Below, in pieces: positions 20,072 to 30,549 of a DNA stretch of 64,000 bases. Under the pieces are notes generated by a model. That model did not search any database, had not been told where the DNA came from, and worked only from the letters and a program-made list of their open reading frames with translations. A program made the position numbers and the translations under genes. The stretch's first letter is position 1. Every line of letters starts with the position of its first letter. The DNA is from Natrinema sp. SYSU A 869 (GTDB lineage Archaea; Halobacteriota; Halobacteria; Halobacteriales; Natrialbaceae): positions 2,418,001 through 2,482,000 of the forward strand of contig NZ_CP082249.1 of assembly GCF_019879105.1 (NCBI RefSeq), given 5' to 3'.

Positions 20072-21040
20072 GTGGTAGACGTGCCCGTGACCGACTGCAT
20101 CTTTTACGGCGGCAAGGGCGGTGTCGGGAAGACAACCTGTGCGGTCGCGACCGGCCTCTCGCTGGCCGCCGCCGGTCGAGAGACACTCGTCGTCTCGACC
20201 GACCCAGCCCACTCGCTGTCAGACTCGCTCGAGGCCGATATCGGATCGGAACCGACCGAACTCGAGGGGGCCGAGCTACTCGGAAACGAATCGGAGCGTG
20301 CGGGGAGCCTGTGGGCCGTCGAGATCGACCCCGAGACACAGCGGGAGCGCTACGAGAAACTGGCGCGGGCGCTGGCCGCGGACCTCCGGAGTGCCGGTAT
20401 CCGTCTGTCCGATGAGGAGGTCGAACGGCTCTTCGCGACGGGTGCGCCGGCCGGCAGCGACGAGATTGCAGCACTCGATTTACTGGTCGAGTACGTCGAC
20501 TCGGGGGAGTGGGATACCGTCGTCTTCGACACCGCGCCGACGGGCCACACCCTGCGGCTGTTCGACATGCCCGAGGTGATGGGCTTGGCACTCGAGACGG
20601 CCCGATCGCTTCGCGGACAGGCCAAGCGGATCGGGAACGCGGCCAAGACGGCGATGCTCGGCCCGATGTCGATGATGACCGGCAATGATGGCGACGAGGA
20701 GGAGAGCCTCGCGGTATTTCAAGCACGTCTCGAGCGCGCTCGGGAGATACTCGTCGATCCCGAGCGGACCGAGTTTCGCGTGGTTCTCATCCCGGAATCG
20801 ATGGCGATTTCGGAGACCCGGCGGCTCGTCGAGCGGCTTCGCGAGGCTGGCGTGCCGGTCGAACGGTTACTCGTGAACCGCATGCTCGAGGACCCCCACG
20901 AGGGCTGTCCGCGCTGTCGGTCACGGCAGGAACGCCACGAGGAACGGCTCGCGGAGGTTCGGGCGACGTTTCCGGACCTCGAGGTCGTGACGCTGCCGGA
21001 CCTCGAGGGGAGGTGCAGGGACGCGAGTCGCTCGCGGTGA
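20072..21040 (+). CDS. ArsA/Get3-family ATPase, C-terminal frame disturbed
   Basis: 322 residues as read. A deviant P-loop GGKGGVGKT lies at 13-21, switch I 'VSTDPAHSLSD', and 'FDTAPTGHTLR' is the A-loop of this family. A CxxC pair ('GCPRCRSRQ') near the C-terminus is the Get3-type zinc-dimer motif, so a tail-anchored-protein or similar client role is likelier than arsenite efflux. At the G4 run 21007-21010 one extra base would replace the tail 'RCRDASRSR' by 'EVQGRESLAVIAGRLAD' ending at 21063, which is what relatives have. Start is GTG 20072, 20081 or 20087; a TATA-like TTTTATC at 20054 favours a leaderless start at the later ones. Confidence 0.85.
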   Translation: MVDVPVTDCIFYGGKGGVGKTTCAVATGLSLAAAGRETLVVSTDPAHSLSDSLEADIGSEPTELEGAELLGNESERAGSLWAVEIDPETQRERYEKLARALAADLRSAGIRLSDEEVERLFATGAPAGSDEIAALDLLVEYVDSGEWDTVVFDTAPTGHTLRLFDMPEVMGLALETARSLRGQAKRIGNAAKTAMLGPMSMMTGNDGDEEESLAVFQARLERAREILVDPERTEFRVVLIPESMAISETRRLVERLREAGVPVERLLVNRMLEDPHEGCPRCRSRQERHEERLAEVRATFPDLEVVTLPDLEGRCRDASRSR

Positions 21041-21119
21041 TCGCCGGTCGACTGGCGGACTGAGCGTTCGCCGAGCAACTGACGCCCGAATTATTATGTT
21101 GGACGAACGACAATATATC

Positions 21120-21308
21120 ATGGCACTCTCACTCGGTCGAACCTCCTCCTCACTGGTCACGGCGATCGGCGTTGCCGTCGCGCTCGTCGCGATCGTCGGC
21201 ACGCAGGTCCTCGGCTGGGAGTGGGGCTCCGGACGGCTCGTCCCAACGTTGATCGGCGTCGTCGCTGCCGGTATCGCCGTTGTCGTGTTTCTCAGCCGTC
21301 GCAGGTGA
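21120..21308 (+). CDS. Small two-helix membrane protein
   Basis: 62 residues starting MALSLGRTSSSLVTAIGVAVALV. Two hydrophobic helices (about 11-29 and 40-57) are joined by a Trp/Gly loop ('GWEWGSGRL'), and the protein ends in a basic 'LSRRR' that would stay in the cytosol. An AT-rich stretch just upstream ('attattatg', 21091-21099) could be its promoter. No function is known. Confidence 0.6.
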   Translation: MALSLGRTSSSLVTAIGVAVALVAIVGTQVLGWEWGSGRLVPTLIGVVAAGIAVVVFLSRRR

Positions 21309-21502
21309 TCCCGTTTTCGTCGTCACTTCTCGTGGCGGGATCGGCGAGAGTGACTTCATCATTCGTCGCTTCGATTCGGGTATCGACCGTCCGAATATCG
21401 CCATATTATCTCCGTTGATATTGTAATATAAACTATACTATCTACGAAGCTTTACTCGGGCACTGACTGCTCGACTCCGTAGCTGGCACGCTACTGATCC
21501 AC

Positions 21503-21613
21503 ATGAGCCGTATCGAGACGTACTTGAAACGGCTGTATCGGACGAAAACGGAACAGCGGATCTATCGATGCTCGAACTGCGAGTGTACGTACGAGTTCAC
21601 CGAGACGACCTGA
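21503..21613 (+). CDS. 36-residue microprotein with C-x2-C-x-C
   Basis: A short open frame reads MSRIETYLKRLYRTKTEQ and then 'YRCSNCECTYEFTETT'. The basic helix followed by a CxxCxC cluster and aromatic residue suggests a zinc-binding stub like the many tiny zinc-finger proteins of haloarchaea. It is preceded by an AT-rich promoter-like stretch (about 21415-21450). Without tools I cannot test conservation, so the call rests on its composition. Confidence 0.45.
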   Translation: MSRIETYLKRLYRTKTEQRIYRCSNCECTYEFTETT

Positions 21614-21718
21614 CCTGTCTGGAGTATTGGAACGAATGACTCGTCCGAATCAAATAGCCCGCGCCGCTTCAACAGGCCGTTCGATCTCTGATTTCGGCTC
21701 GTTCGGGTCGAATAACGC

Positions 21719-23845
<2,127 letters not shown>

Positions 23846-23897
23846 CTACGTGTCGGCCGTTTCGCGTCGGTATCGGCTCGAGTCGGGTCGAAACGCG

Positions 23898-24275
23898 TTA
23901 CTTCCACGGGTTGTCCACCAGTTCGGCCTGGACCCTCGAGCCGACCGCGATCCGACAATCGGCCCGCGGTGTAGCGATACACAACAGCATGTAGCCGTCG
24001 TCCCGGTGTCGATCCTTCAGGGCTCGGGGCGGCCGACGATACGCGAATGCGGCCTCGATATAGTCACCTCCCGTGTCGCCGTCGCTGTCTCCCGGTTCCG
24101 TCGCGTCGGTCTCGAGTAGCCGACCCGTACAGGTCCCGCAGGCCCCGGTACGACAGCCGTACGGGAGTCCGATATCTGCCCGTTCGGCGGCCTCGAGGAC
24201 CGTCTCGTCTTCGCGAACCTCGATCGTCCGTGTTCGGCCATCAGGCCACTCGAGGGTCACGTCGTGGCTCGTCAT
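23898..24275 (-). CDS. [2Fe-2S] ferredoxin, downstream copy
   Basis: 125 residues starting MTSHDVTLEWPDGRTRTIEV. The plant-type cluster motif is 'CRTGACGTCTG' (C-x4-C-x2-C) with the fourth ligand in 'YMLLCIATP'. An acidic insertion sits between them, as in halophilic ferredoxins. The ATG at 24275 is chosen because the longer frame upstream is out of family. It starts 31 bp after the selenium-binding protein gene and is a paralogue of the ferredoxin at 25797-26177; all three are on the minus strand and form a probable operon. Confidence 0.9.
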   Translation of the reverse strand: MTSHDVTLEWPDGRTRTIEVREDETVLEAAERADIGLPYGCRTGACGTCTGRLLETDATEPGDSDGDTGGDYIEAAFAYRRPPRALKDRHRDDGYMLLCIATPRADCRIAVGSRVQAELVDNPWK

Positions 24276-24306
24276 CTGCTCGACCGAGTACCGGTTTCGC
24301 GGCTGA

Positions 24307-25721
24307 TCACTGCCAGACGTCGCTCGTGCAGTCGCCGTCAGGCCACCTGATTTCGTGGGCGCGGGCCGGCCCCTCGGGGCACTCGCCCCAATCGACGAGG
24401 AAGTCCTCGTCGAGCTCGAGCGTGCCGTTCCGGGGGTCAACGTCGGCTTTCAGCATCACTGAGCCGCGTTCGGCCTCCTCGGGGTAGAACTGGTTGTCCC
24501 ACGAGGAGAACAGCGAGGTGGTCCAGTAGAGGCGCTCCCCGTCGAGCGAGAGCTGGATCATCTGCGGGCCGGCGGCCAGTTCGCGGCCCTGGACTTCCTG
24601 TACCTCGCCGAAGGTGCCACCGACCGAGAGCGAGTCGGCCCGCCGCGGGTTCGACGGATCCGAGATGTCGTACATCCAGACGTCTCCGTGGAGCCAGTTC
24701 GAGCCGAACAGGTAGCGATCGTCCATCGAGATGAGGATATCCGTCGGCAATGCGGGGACCGGCATATCCCAATCGTCGTGCTCCCGGCTCTCGAAGTCGA
24801 TCACCTTCTCGGCGCGGTACTCTCCCCGCCCGTCGCCCGCGCTCTCGTCGCGCCAGAAGTGGAAGACGTTCGACGAGAGCGCGGCACCGACGAACCCGTG
24901 CGTCGATTCGGGCGTGTGGAGGAATCGCACCTCGAGCGGGATCAGTCCCTCCTCGCCGAGATCGATGGTCTGCTCGACGGTGCCAGCCTCCCAGTCCCAG
25001 AAGTGGAGTTTCTGCCCGTAGTTTCCCGCTTCGACGTCGTCGAGGTCGAATCCCGGATAGTAGGTCTTCGGCGCGGCCCACTCGCTTGAAACCATCACGT
25101 TCTGGCGTGGCTGGTACCAGTAGTCGTAGTTCATCTCGATCTCACCCGGGGCTCCCACCGCCCCTCGATCTCGAAGTCCTCGTTTAACTCGAGGAATCCG
25201 CCCGGAAGCTCCCCATCGGCGTCGCCGAGCATGCTGATCAGGATCTCCCCGTCCGGGATGCAGTGGACGGTGTGTGGGGCCGAGAGGTCGTACTCGAAGA
25301 CCTCCTCGGGTTCGATTACGGTCTCCAATTCGGGATTCCGCCGGTCTTGCGCGTCGATCACGTGGATCCGTGAGGAGCGCTGGCCGGGGACGATCAGGTG
25401 TCGCCGCTCGAGTCCCTCGACGTGACATGACGACGAGCAGGCGTTCCACCCGAAATGGTGGAGTTCGTCCCCGCGATTCGGCAGTTCGATTCGGTCGACG
25501 ATTTCGCAGTACGTGTCCGAGTCGGGATTGAGGTCGACGACCGCCACGAAGTCCGACGCGTCGACGTCCGTCCCGACGTAGAGGCTCATGACGTAGGCTA
25601 ATTCCTCTCGATCACCCTCCTCGATGGCGGCCTGTGGCGTTGCGTAGCCGGGTCCCTCGTGGTGGTCGTGATCGTGGTCGTGCTCCGCCGTTGCGTCTTG
25701 TTGTGTGGGGCTATCACTCAT
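24307..25721 (-). pseudogene. Selenium-binding protein / methanethiol oxidase, frameshifted
   Basis: Two frames together give a full SBP56-family beta-propeller of about 470 residues. The N-terminus has a His/Asp cluster ('HDHDHDHHEG') and the family's 'GWNACSSSCH' motif; the C-terminal half continues with 'NYDYWYQPRQNVMVSSEW' and ends 'WPDGDCTSDVW'. Relatives oxidise methanethiol to formaldehyde, H2S and H2O2 with a copper centre. The frame breaks at a G4 run (plus strand 25148-25151); one more base would give '...EPPGEIEMNYDYW' in phase. It is probably functional if that base is a sequencing error. It lies between two ferredoxin genes. Confidence 0.8.
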
Positions 25722-25796
25722 GGGACACTCCACCACAAGCACGAAGATAAATCTGGTCGGGGAGGGGGGAGGGAAGGGGCCGTGACGGAGCAGGAG

Positions 25797-26177
25797 CTAC
25801 GCCCAGGGACTGTCGCCGACTTCGGCGCGGACCCGCGGACCGACCTCAATGCGACAGTCGGCTCGCGGGGACGCGATACAGAGCAGGACGTAGCCGTCCG
25901 CCCGTTCGTCGTCGGTCAGCGCCTGCGGCGGCCGCCGATAGGTGAACGCGTCGGCGGCGTCGCGCGGCCGCTCCGTCCCGTCCGCGTCGGACTCGGTCTC
26001 GCCGCCCTCGATCGCGAGCAGCCGACCGACACAGGTGATGCAGGTCCCTTTCCGGCAGTCGTATGGCAGCCGGATGCCGGCCCGCTGGGCCGCCTCGAGT
26101 ACCGCCTCGTCGTCGGCGACCTTGATCGTCCGGTTCGGGCCGTTGGCCCACTCGAGCGTCACGTCGTATCGCGTCAC
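25797..26177 (-). CDS. [2Fe-2S] ferredoxin, upstream copy
   Basis: 126 residues starting MTRYDVTLEWANGPNRTIKV. The cluster ligands are in 'CRKGTCITC' and 'YVLLCIASP'. It matches the ferredoxin at 23898-24275 along its length, including 'AFTYRRPPQAL' against 'AFAYRRPPRAL' and a shared 'SPW/NPW' end. It is the first gene of the probable operon ferredoxin - selenium-binding protein - ferredoxin, with 75 bp to the next gene. It would carry single electrons for that system. Confidence 0.9.
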   Translation of the reverse strand: MTRYDVTLEWANGPNRTIKVADDEAVLEAAQRAGIRLPYDCRKGTCITCVGRLLAIEGGETESDADGTERPRDAADAFTYRRPPQALTDDERADGYVLLCIASPRADCRIEVGPRVRAEVGDSPWA

Positions 26178-26356
26178 CGTTCGATCCCCACGGGGCGGCG
26201 CTCAGTCGATCTATTCACAGTCGGTGCTACTACGGACAGCGCAAAAAGTGTAGCTGAGGTGGTCGTGTGACCGTCGTCGATGCCAGCGTGGGTCGGATCG
26301 GGGCCGCTCGAGCGAGTCCCAGTATTTACCCACACTCGGCACGTAGAGCCGAACAG

Positions 26357-27232
26357 ATGGGACAGGGAACGGAATTCGGACTGGTCGACCTCGAGGAAGC
26401 CGACACCCCGGGCGACGAATGGGAGGAGATCGACGTCTCGGAGACCGAGGCCGATCGGATCGCTCGCAAGCGCGACCGCGAGTTCGAGCAGTTCGAGGAG
26501 CGCATTAAGGACGCCGAGCAGTTCAAGGTCGAGCAGTCGGTGTTCGACGATGCCACCTTCGCGGCGCTGTACAAGCTCGTCCAGGACGGCTACGTCGAGG
26601 CCTTCGGCGGGCCGCTCTCGACTGGCAAGGAGGCGAACGTCTACCACGCGCTGGGAGACGACCGCGAGGTCGCGGTCAAGATCTACCGGATCAACGCCTC
26701 GAACTTCACACAGATGCGCGACTACCTCGAGGGCGACCCCCGTTTCGAGGGCTTAGGCGGCAAGAAGAAAGACGTCGTCCTCGCGTGGACGAAAAAGGAA
26801 CTGGCGAACCTCCGGCGAGCGCAGGCGGCCGGGGTGCGGGTTCCAGAGCCGATCGCCACCGAGCGCAACGTCCTGGTTATGGAGTATATCGGCACCGAGG
26901 ACGGCCGCGCGAAACGGCTCGGCGAGGTCCAGATCGAGAACCCCCAAACCGCCTACGAGGTCATGCGCGAGTACATGCGCCGGCTCTACTCGGCCGGGCT
27001 GATCCACGGCGATCTCAGCGAGTACAATGTCGTCTTCGACGAGACCGAGGGCCAACTCGTGTTCATCGACCTCGGACAGGCCGTCACCGTCCACCACCCC
27101 AACAGCCGCAAGTTCTTGGAGCGCGACTGCCGGAACGTGGCAGGGTTCTTTTCGCGACAGGGTCTCGCGGTGACCGAGGACGACTTACTCGAGTTTGTCA
27201 CGAATCCTGAGCCGGATCCCTCGCGGGACTGA
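26357..27232 (+). CDS. RIO1-type atypical serine kinase
   Basis: 291 residues. The P-loop is 'STGKEANVYHA' (88-98), the catalytic lysine 'VAVKIYR' (K108), the RIO1-specific 'NFTQMRDYLEGDPRF', the catalytic loop 'HGDLSEYN' (217-224) and the metal loop 'FIDLGQAV' (D238). RIO1 kinases are ATPases needed for maturation of the small ribosomal subunit. The ATG at 26357 is used; the upstream frame to 26267 is not family-like. A KH-domain Dim2-like partner is encoded about 6 kb away at 33037. Confidence 0.95.
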   Translation: MGQGTEFGLVDLEEADTPGDEWEEIDVSETEADRIARKRDREFEQFEERIKDAEQFKVEQSVFDDATFAALYKLVQDGYVEAFGGPLSTGKEANVYHALGDDREVAVKIYRINASNFTQMRDYLEGDPRFEGLGGKKKDVVLAWTKKELANLRRAQAAGVRVPEPIATERNVLVMEYIGTEDGRAKRLGEVQIENPQTAYEVMREYMRRLYSAGLIHGDLSEYNVVFDETEGQLVFIDLGQAVTVHHPNSRKFLERDCRNVAGFFSRQGLAVTEDDLLEFVTNPEPDPSRD

Positions 27233-27282
27233 CCGCGCCAATCTCGACCGAGACCGACCGATAGTACTTACTGCCGTTCGTC

Positions 27283-28920
27283 TCAGACCGTTTTGATGCG
27301 CCCCTCCGTTTCGGGTGCGATAACATCTTGCTCTCGAATGGCGTCGATCGCGAGCGTGGACAGGAGCGTCCCTTCGTCCCCGTGGACGAGCACCTCGCCG
27401 TCCGCGAGCATCTCGTACCCGTCGCCGCCGCCCGCAACGAAGTCGTTCGTGGCGAGTTCGTACGTCGCGTCGTCCGCGACCGGTTCGCCGCCGACCGTGA
27501 TCTCCGCGACGCGATCGCCCGCCGATGCGTCCGGATCGTAGGCATAGCTCATCCCGCTGACCTGCGGGAAGCGGCCGTGGCCGTTTTCGACCGTACTGAC
27601 ACCGAGTTCGATCGCCTCGCGGAGAGTCGCGCCCGACACCTCGAGTTTCACCGTGCGGTTCGGGAACGGTAAGATGTCGACGATCATCCGTCGGGTGAGT
27701 TCACCCTTCTCGTACAGCCGATCGCTACGGATGCCGCCGGCGTTCTGGAGCGCGATCTCGGCGTCGACGTCGTCCCGGACGATATCCGCCAGCCAGTTTC
27801 CGAGGTTCGACTCTTCGCTCCGGACCGTCTCGGTCCGCGCATCCAGCGGGACCGCCGTCTCGCCGATCACCACGTCGAGTTCCGCCTCGAGGTCACTCTC
27901 GTAGTTCTCGAGGCGGGACAAGACGTCACCGTGTGGTTCTACCGCGCCGCTCTCGACCTGTTCCGCGAGGTCGTACCGCTGGAACGAGTAGTCATCGAGG
28001 CCGTCGCTTCCGACCTCAATGTCCAGTTGGCCGACATACTCGAACTCGTCGCCGACGACCGAGACGACGGTGTCGTTTACGTCTCTGGGCTCGTCGTACA
28101 CCATCGCGGCGTGGTCACCGACAGCGACGTCGATGCCGTCGACCGCCGCGACGAGGTCCTCCGCGACGGGACTGGCGAGGTGGGAGAGCAGGACGATCAC
28201 CTCCGCTCCCTCGTCCTGCAACTCGCCAACGACCGACTCGGCGGCTGACGCCGGCTCGAGTACCGTGACGTGCTCACCGACCGAGGTCACGTCGGGTGTG
28301 TCCGCTGGCGCGAGGCCGGTGATTCCGAACGTGACGCCGTCGATTTCTTTGAGGGCGTATCGTGTTGCTCCCTCGTCGGCCGCGAACACGTCGTCGGTCC
28401 GGTCGTCGCGGACGTTCGCGCTCACCCAGGTAAACTCGCTGTCGGCGACGTTTTTCCGGAGGCTCGTCGGTCCGTTGTCGAACTCGTGGTTGCCGAAGGT
28501 GTCGTAGGCAAGCGGACTCGCGTCGAGCAGCGAAACCATGTGCGCTCCGTCGAAGACCGACGACTCGACGGACGTGTGCAGGTCGTCGCCGTTGCCGACG
28601 ACGAGCGCGTTGCCGTCGGGCGCGTCCGCTGCTCGGTCTGCCATGAGCCCGAAGTAGTTCGCGACGTTGAGCGGTTCGTTTGGCTCTCCCATCGATCCGT
28701 GGAAGTGGGTATCGTGGAGGAGCCGAACGGTCGTTCGCTCGGACTCGGTTTCGCTCGAGTCAGTTGATTCTTTGTCGTCGGAGTCCACCGTCTCGGTCGG
28801 CTCCTCGTTGTCTGCCGTTTCGTCGTCGAACATGCATCCTGCAAGCGCGACGACGCCCGCGGATCCAGTGTATTCCAGCAGTCGTCGCCTGTCGATTTCG
28901 ACTGGCCGTTCCAATGGCAT
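27283..28920 (-). CDS. Metallophosphatase / 5'-nucleotidase lipoprotein
   Basis: 545 residues. The N-terminus has twin arginines (11-12) and a lipobox ending at Cys29, so it is a Tat-exported lipoprotein, with an acidic Thr/Glu/Asp linker after it. The metallophosphatase core shows 'LLHDTHFHGSM', 'VVGNGDDLHTS' and 'DTFGNHEFDNG'. The C-terminal 5'-nucleotidase domain has 'LGNWLADIVRDD', 'ALQNAGGIRSD' and 'ATNDFVAGGGDGY'. It should hydrolyse extracellular nucleotides for phosphate or nucleoside uptake. AT-rich stretches (28945-28970) upstream could hold its promoter. Confidence 0.93.
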   Translation of the reverse strand: MPLERPVEIDRRRLLEYTGSAGVVALAGCMFDDETADNEEPTETVDSDDKESTDSSETESERTTVRLLHDTHFHGSMGEPNEPLNVANYFGLMADRAADAPDGNALVVGNGDDLHTSVESSVFDGAHMVSLLDASPLAYDTFGNHEFDNGPTSLRKNVADSEFTWVSANVRDDRTDDVFAADEGATRYALKEIDGVTFGITGLAPADTPDVTSVGEHVTVLEPASAAESVVGELQDEGAEVIVLLSHLASPVAEDLVAAVDGIDVAVGDHAAMVYDEPRDVNDTVVSVVGDEFEYVGQLDIEVGSDGLDDYSFQRYDLAEQVESGAVEPHGDVLSRLENYESDLEAELDVVIGETAVPLDARTETVRSEESNLGNWLADIVRDDVDAEIALQNAGGIRSDRLYEKGELTRRMIVDILPFPNRTVKLEVSGATLREAIELGVSTVENGHGRFPQVSGMSYAYDPDASAGDRVAEITVGGEPVADDATYELATNDFVAGGGDGYEMLADGEVLVHGDEGTLLSTLAIDAIREQDVIAPETEGRIKTV

Positions 28921-29308
28921 GCCCGGCTATCTCGCCGGTCTCATAATATGTCTACTGTAATACATATATTGGACCAACAATACTGAAACGTATCCCCATA
29001 GAGACGACTGACTGAGACGCTGTCTCGATTCTGAGACGGTGCCGTCCGTAAGCGGTGGCGATAGCCGGGCGGCGTCGCGTCGGTACTTACGGCAACTGCG
29101 CCGAAACCCTCTTTATCGTCCAGCAGAAACTGTTTTGCAATAATGTCCGCTCTCGGGTGGCAATGGCGTTGGCACGTCCTTTCGAGAGTGAACAGTGTCG
29201 TCGCGGCGGGCGACGCGGCCTAACCCGGCGGCTGCGGCGGCGGACGCTCCCTCCACTCGTTTTTGATCCGCATCGTCTTCCAGCCGCTGCAGCCACCCCA
29301 CAACACGA
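28921..29308. other. Intergenic region between nucleotidase and trpS
   Basis: 388 bp between divergent genes. The part near 28945-28975 is AT-rich (contains CATATATT), as expected for a haloarchaeal promoter of the nucleotidase. CTCTTTATC at 29108-29116 could be a TATA box for a long trpS leader of about 165 nt, but other positions closer to trpS cannot be excluded. No RNA gene or credible small coding frame was seen. Confidence 0.4.
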
Positions 29309-30526
29309 ATGACAGAGCCGAACGAAACCGCTAACAGCACTGCCAGTACCGAATCCACTTCGACCGCCGACGAGTTCACCGTCACCCCGTATGCCGTCGA
29401 GGGCGAGATCGACTACGAGAAACTCCTCGAGCAGTTCGGAGCCGAGCCGCTCACCGACGAGCAGATCGCTCGCTTCCCCGATCACCCGCTGCTCCGTCGC
29501 CGGACGTTCTACGCGGGACGCGACGTCGACGACTACCTCGAGGCCGCCGACTCCGGTGCGCCACACGCGATCGTCACCGGGCGAGGGCCGTCGGGACCGA
29601 TGCACCTCGGCCATGTCCTCCCGCTGTATCTCGCCAAACGGTTCCAACGGGAAACGGAAGCGACGGTGTATATCCCGCTCTCCGACGACGAGAAGTTCCT
29701 CGCGAAGGACCAGTCGTTCGACGCCATCGGCGAGCACACGCGGGACAACCTGCGAGACATCCTCGCCGTAGGGTTCGATCCCGAACGGACGCGAATCGTC
29801 GTTGACACCGCCGACGCGGACGTGATTTACCCGATCGCGGTTCGCCTCGCGAAGCACCTCACGCCGGCCACGATCGAAGCCGTCTACGGCGATCAGGACA
29901 CCGTCGGCCTGCAGTTTTATCCCGCCGTGCAGGCGGCCCACCTCCTGCTCCCGCAACTCGTCGACGGACGGCAGCCGACCCTCGTTCCCATCGCCATTGA
30001 TCAGGACCCTCATGTCCGCGTCTGTCGCGATATCGCCGCAAAGGAAGCGCTTCCAGTGAAAAAGCCGGGTGCACTGCTCGGCCGGTTCCTCCCGAGCCTT
30101 GAGGGGCCGGGAAAAATGAGTTCTTCCGGCGATGCGCCCTCGATCGAACTCACTGCCGATTCCGAAACGGTCGCCGAGACGATCCGGACGCACGCCTACA
30201 CCGGTGGCCGGGCGACCATCGAGGACCACCGAGAGAACGGCGGTGATCCAACCGTCGATGTTCCCTTCCAGTACCTCCGATACTTCTTCGAACCCGACGA
30301 CGCCGAACTCGAGCACATCGCGGCCGACTATCGATCGGGTACCCTGCTCAGTGGCGAACTAAAGGAAATCGTGATCGAGCGAATTACCGAGTTCCTCGCC
30401 GACCACCAGCGCCGGCGCGCGGAACTGGGATCGCTCGAGGCCGAACTCGAGCCCTACCGGCTGACCGAACGGGAGCGGCAACGGGCGCTCGAGCGGGCGG
30501 GCGTACCGACGGGCCTCGAGATGTAG
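29309..30526 (+). CDS. trpS: Tryptophanyl-tRNA synthetase
   Basis: 405 residues, class I aminoacyl-tRNA synthetase of the archaeal/eukaryotic TrpRS type. The two nucleotide-binding motifs are 'MHLGH' (98-102) and 'KMSSS' (269-273). 'AIVTGRGPSGPMHLGH' and 'AIDQDPHVRVCRDIA' are TrpRS-specific pocket segments. A Thr/Ser-rich N-terminal tail of about 20 residues precedes the domain. It charges tRNA-Trp. The long upstream region may carry regulation but no element is recognised. Confidence 0.93.
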   Translation: MTEPNETANSTASTESTSTADEFTVTPYAVEGEIDYEKLLEQFGAEPLTDEQIARFPDHPLLRRRTFYAGRDVDDYLEAADSGAPHAIVTGRGPSGPMHLGHVLPLYLAKRFQRETEATVYIPLSDDEKFLAKDQSFDAIGEHTRDNLRDILAVGFDPERTRIVVDTADADVIYPIAVRLAKHLTPATIEAVYGDQDTVGLQFYPAVQAAHLLLPQLVDGRQPTLVPIAIDQDPHVRVCRDIAAKEALPVKKPGALLGRFLPSLEGPGKMSSSGDAPSIELTADSETVAETIRTHAYTGGRATIEDHRENGGDPTVDVPFQYLRYFFEPDDAELEHIAADYRSGTLLSGELKEIVIERITEFLADHQRRRAELGSLEAELEPYRLTERERQRALERAGVPTGLEM

Positions 30527-30549
30527 AGACGAATCACCGTTTCCTCGGG

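Noticed and set aside
29055-29312. Possible RNA leader or riboswitch before trpS
   Set aside because: No convincing stem set or tRNA-like structure was found by eye, and T-box leaders are not known in archaea.
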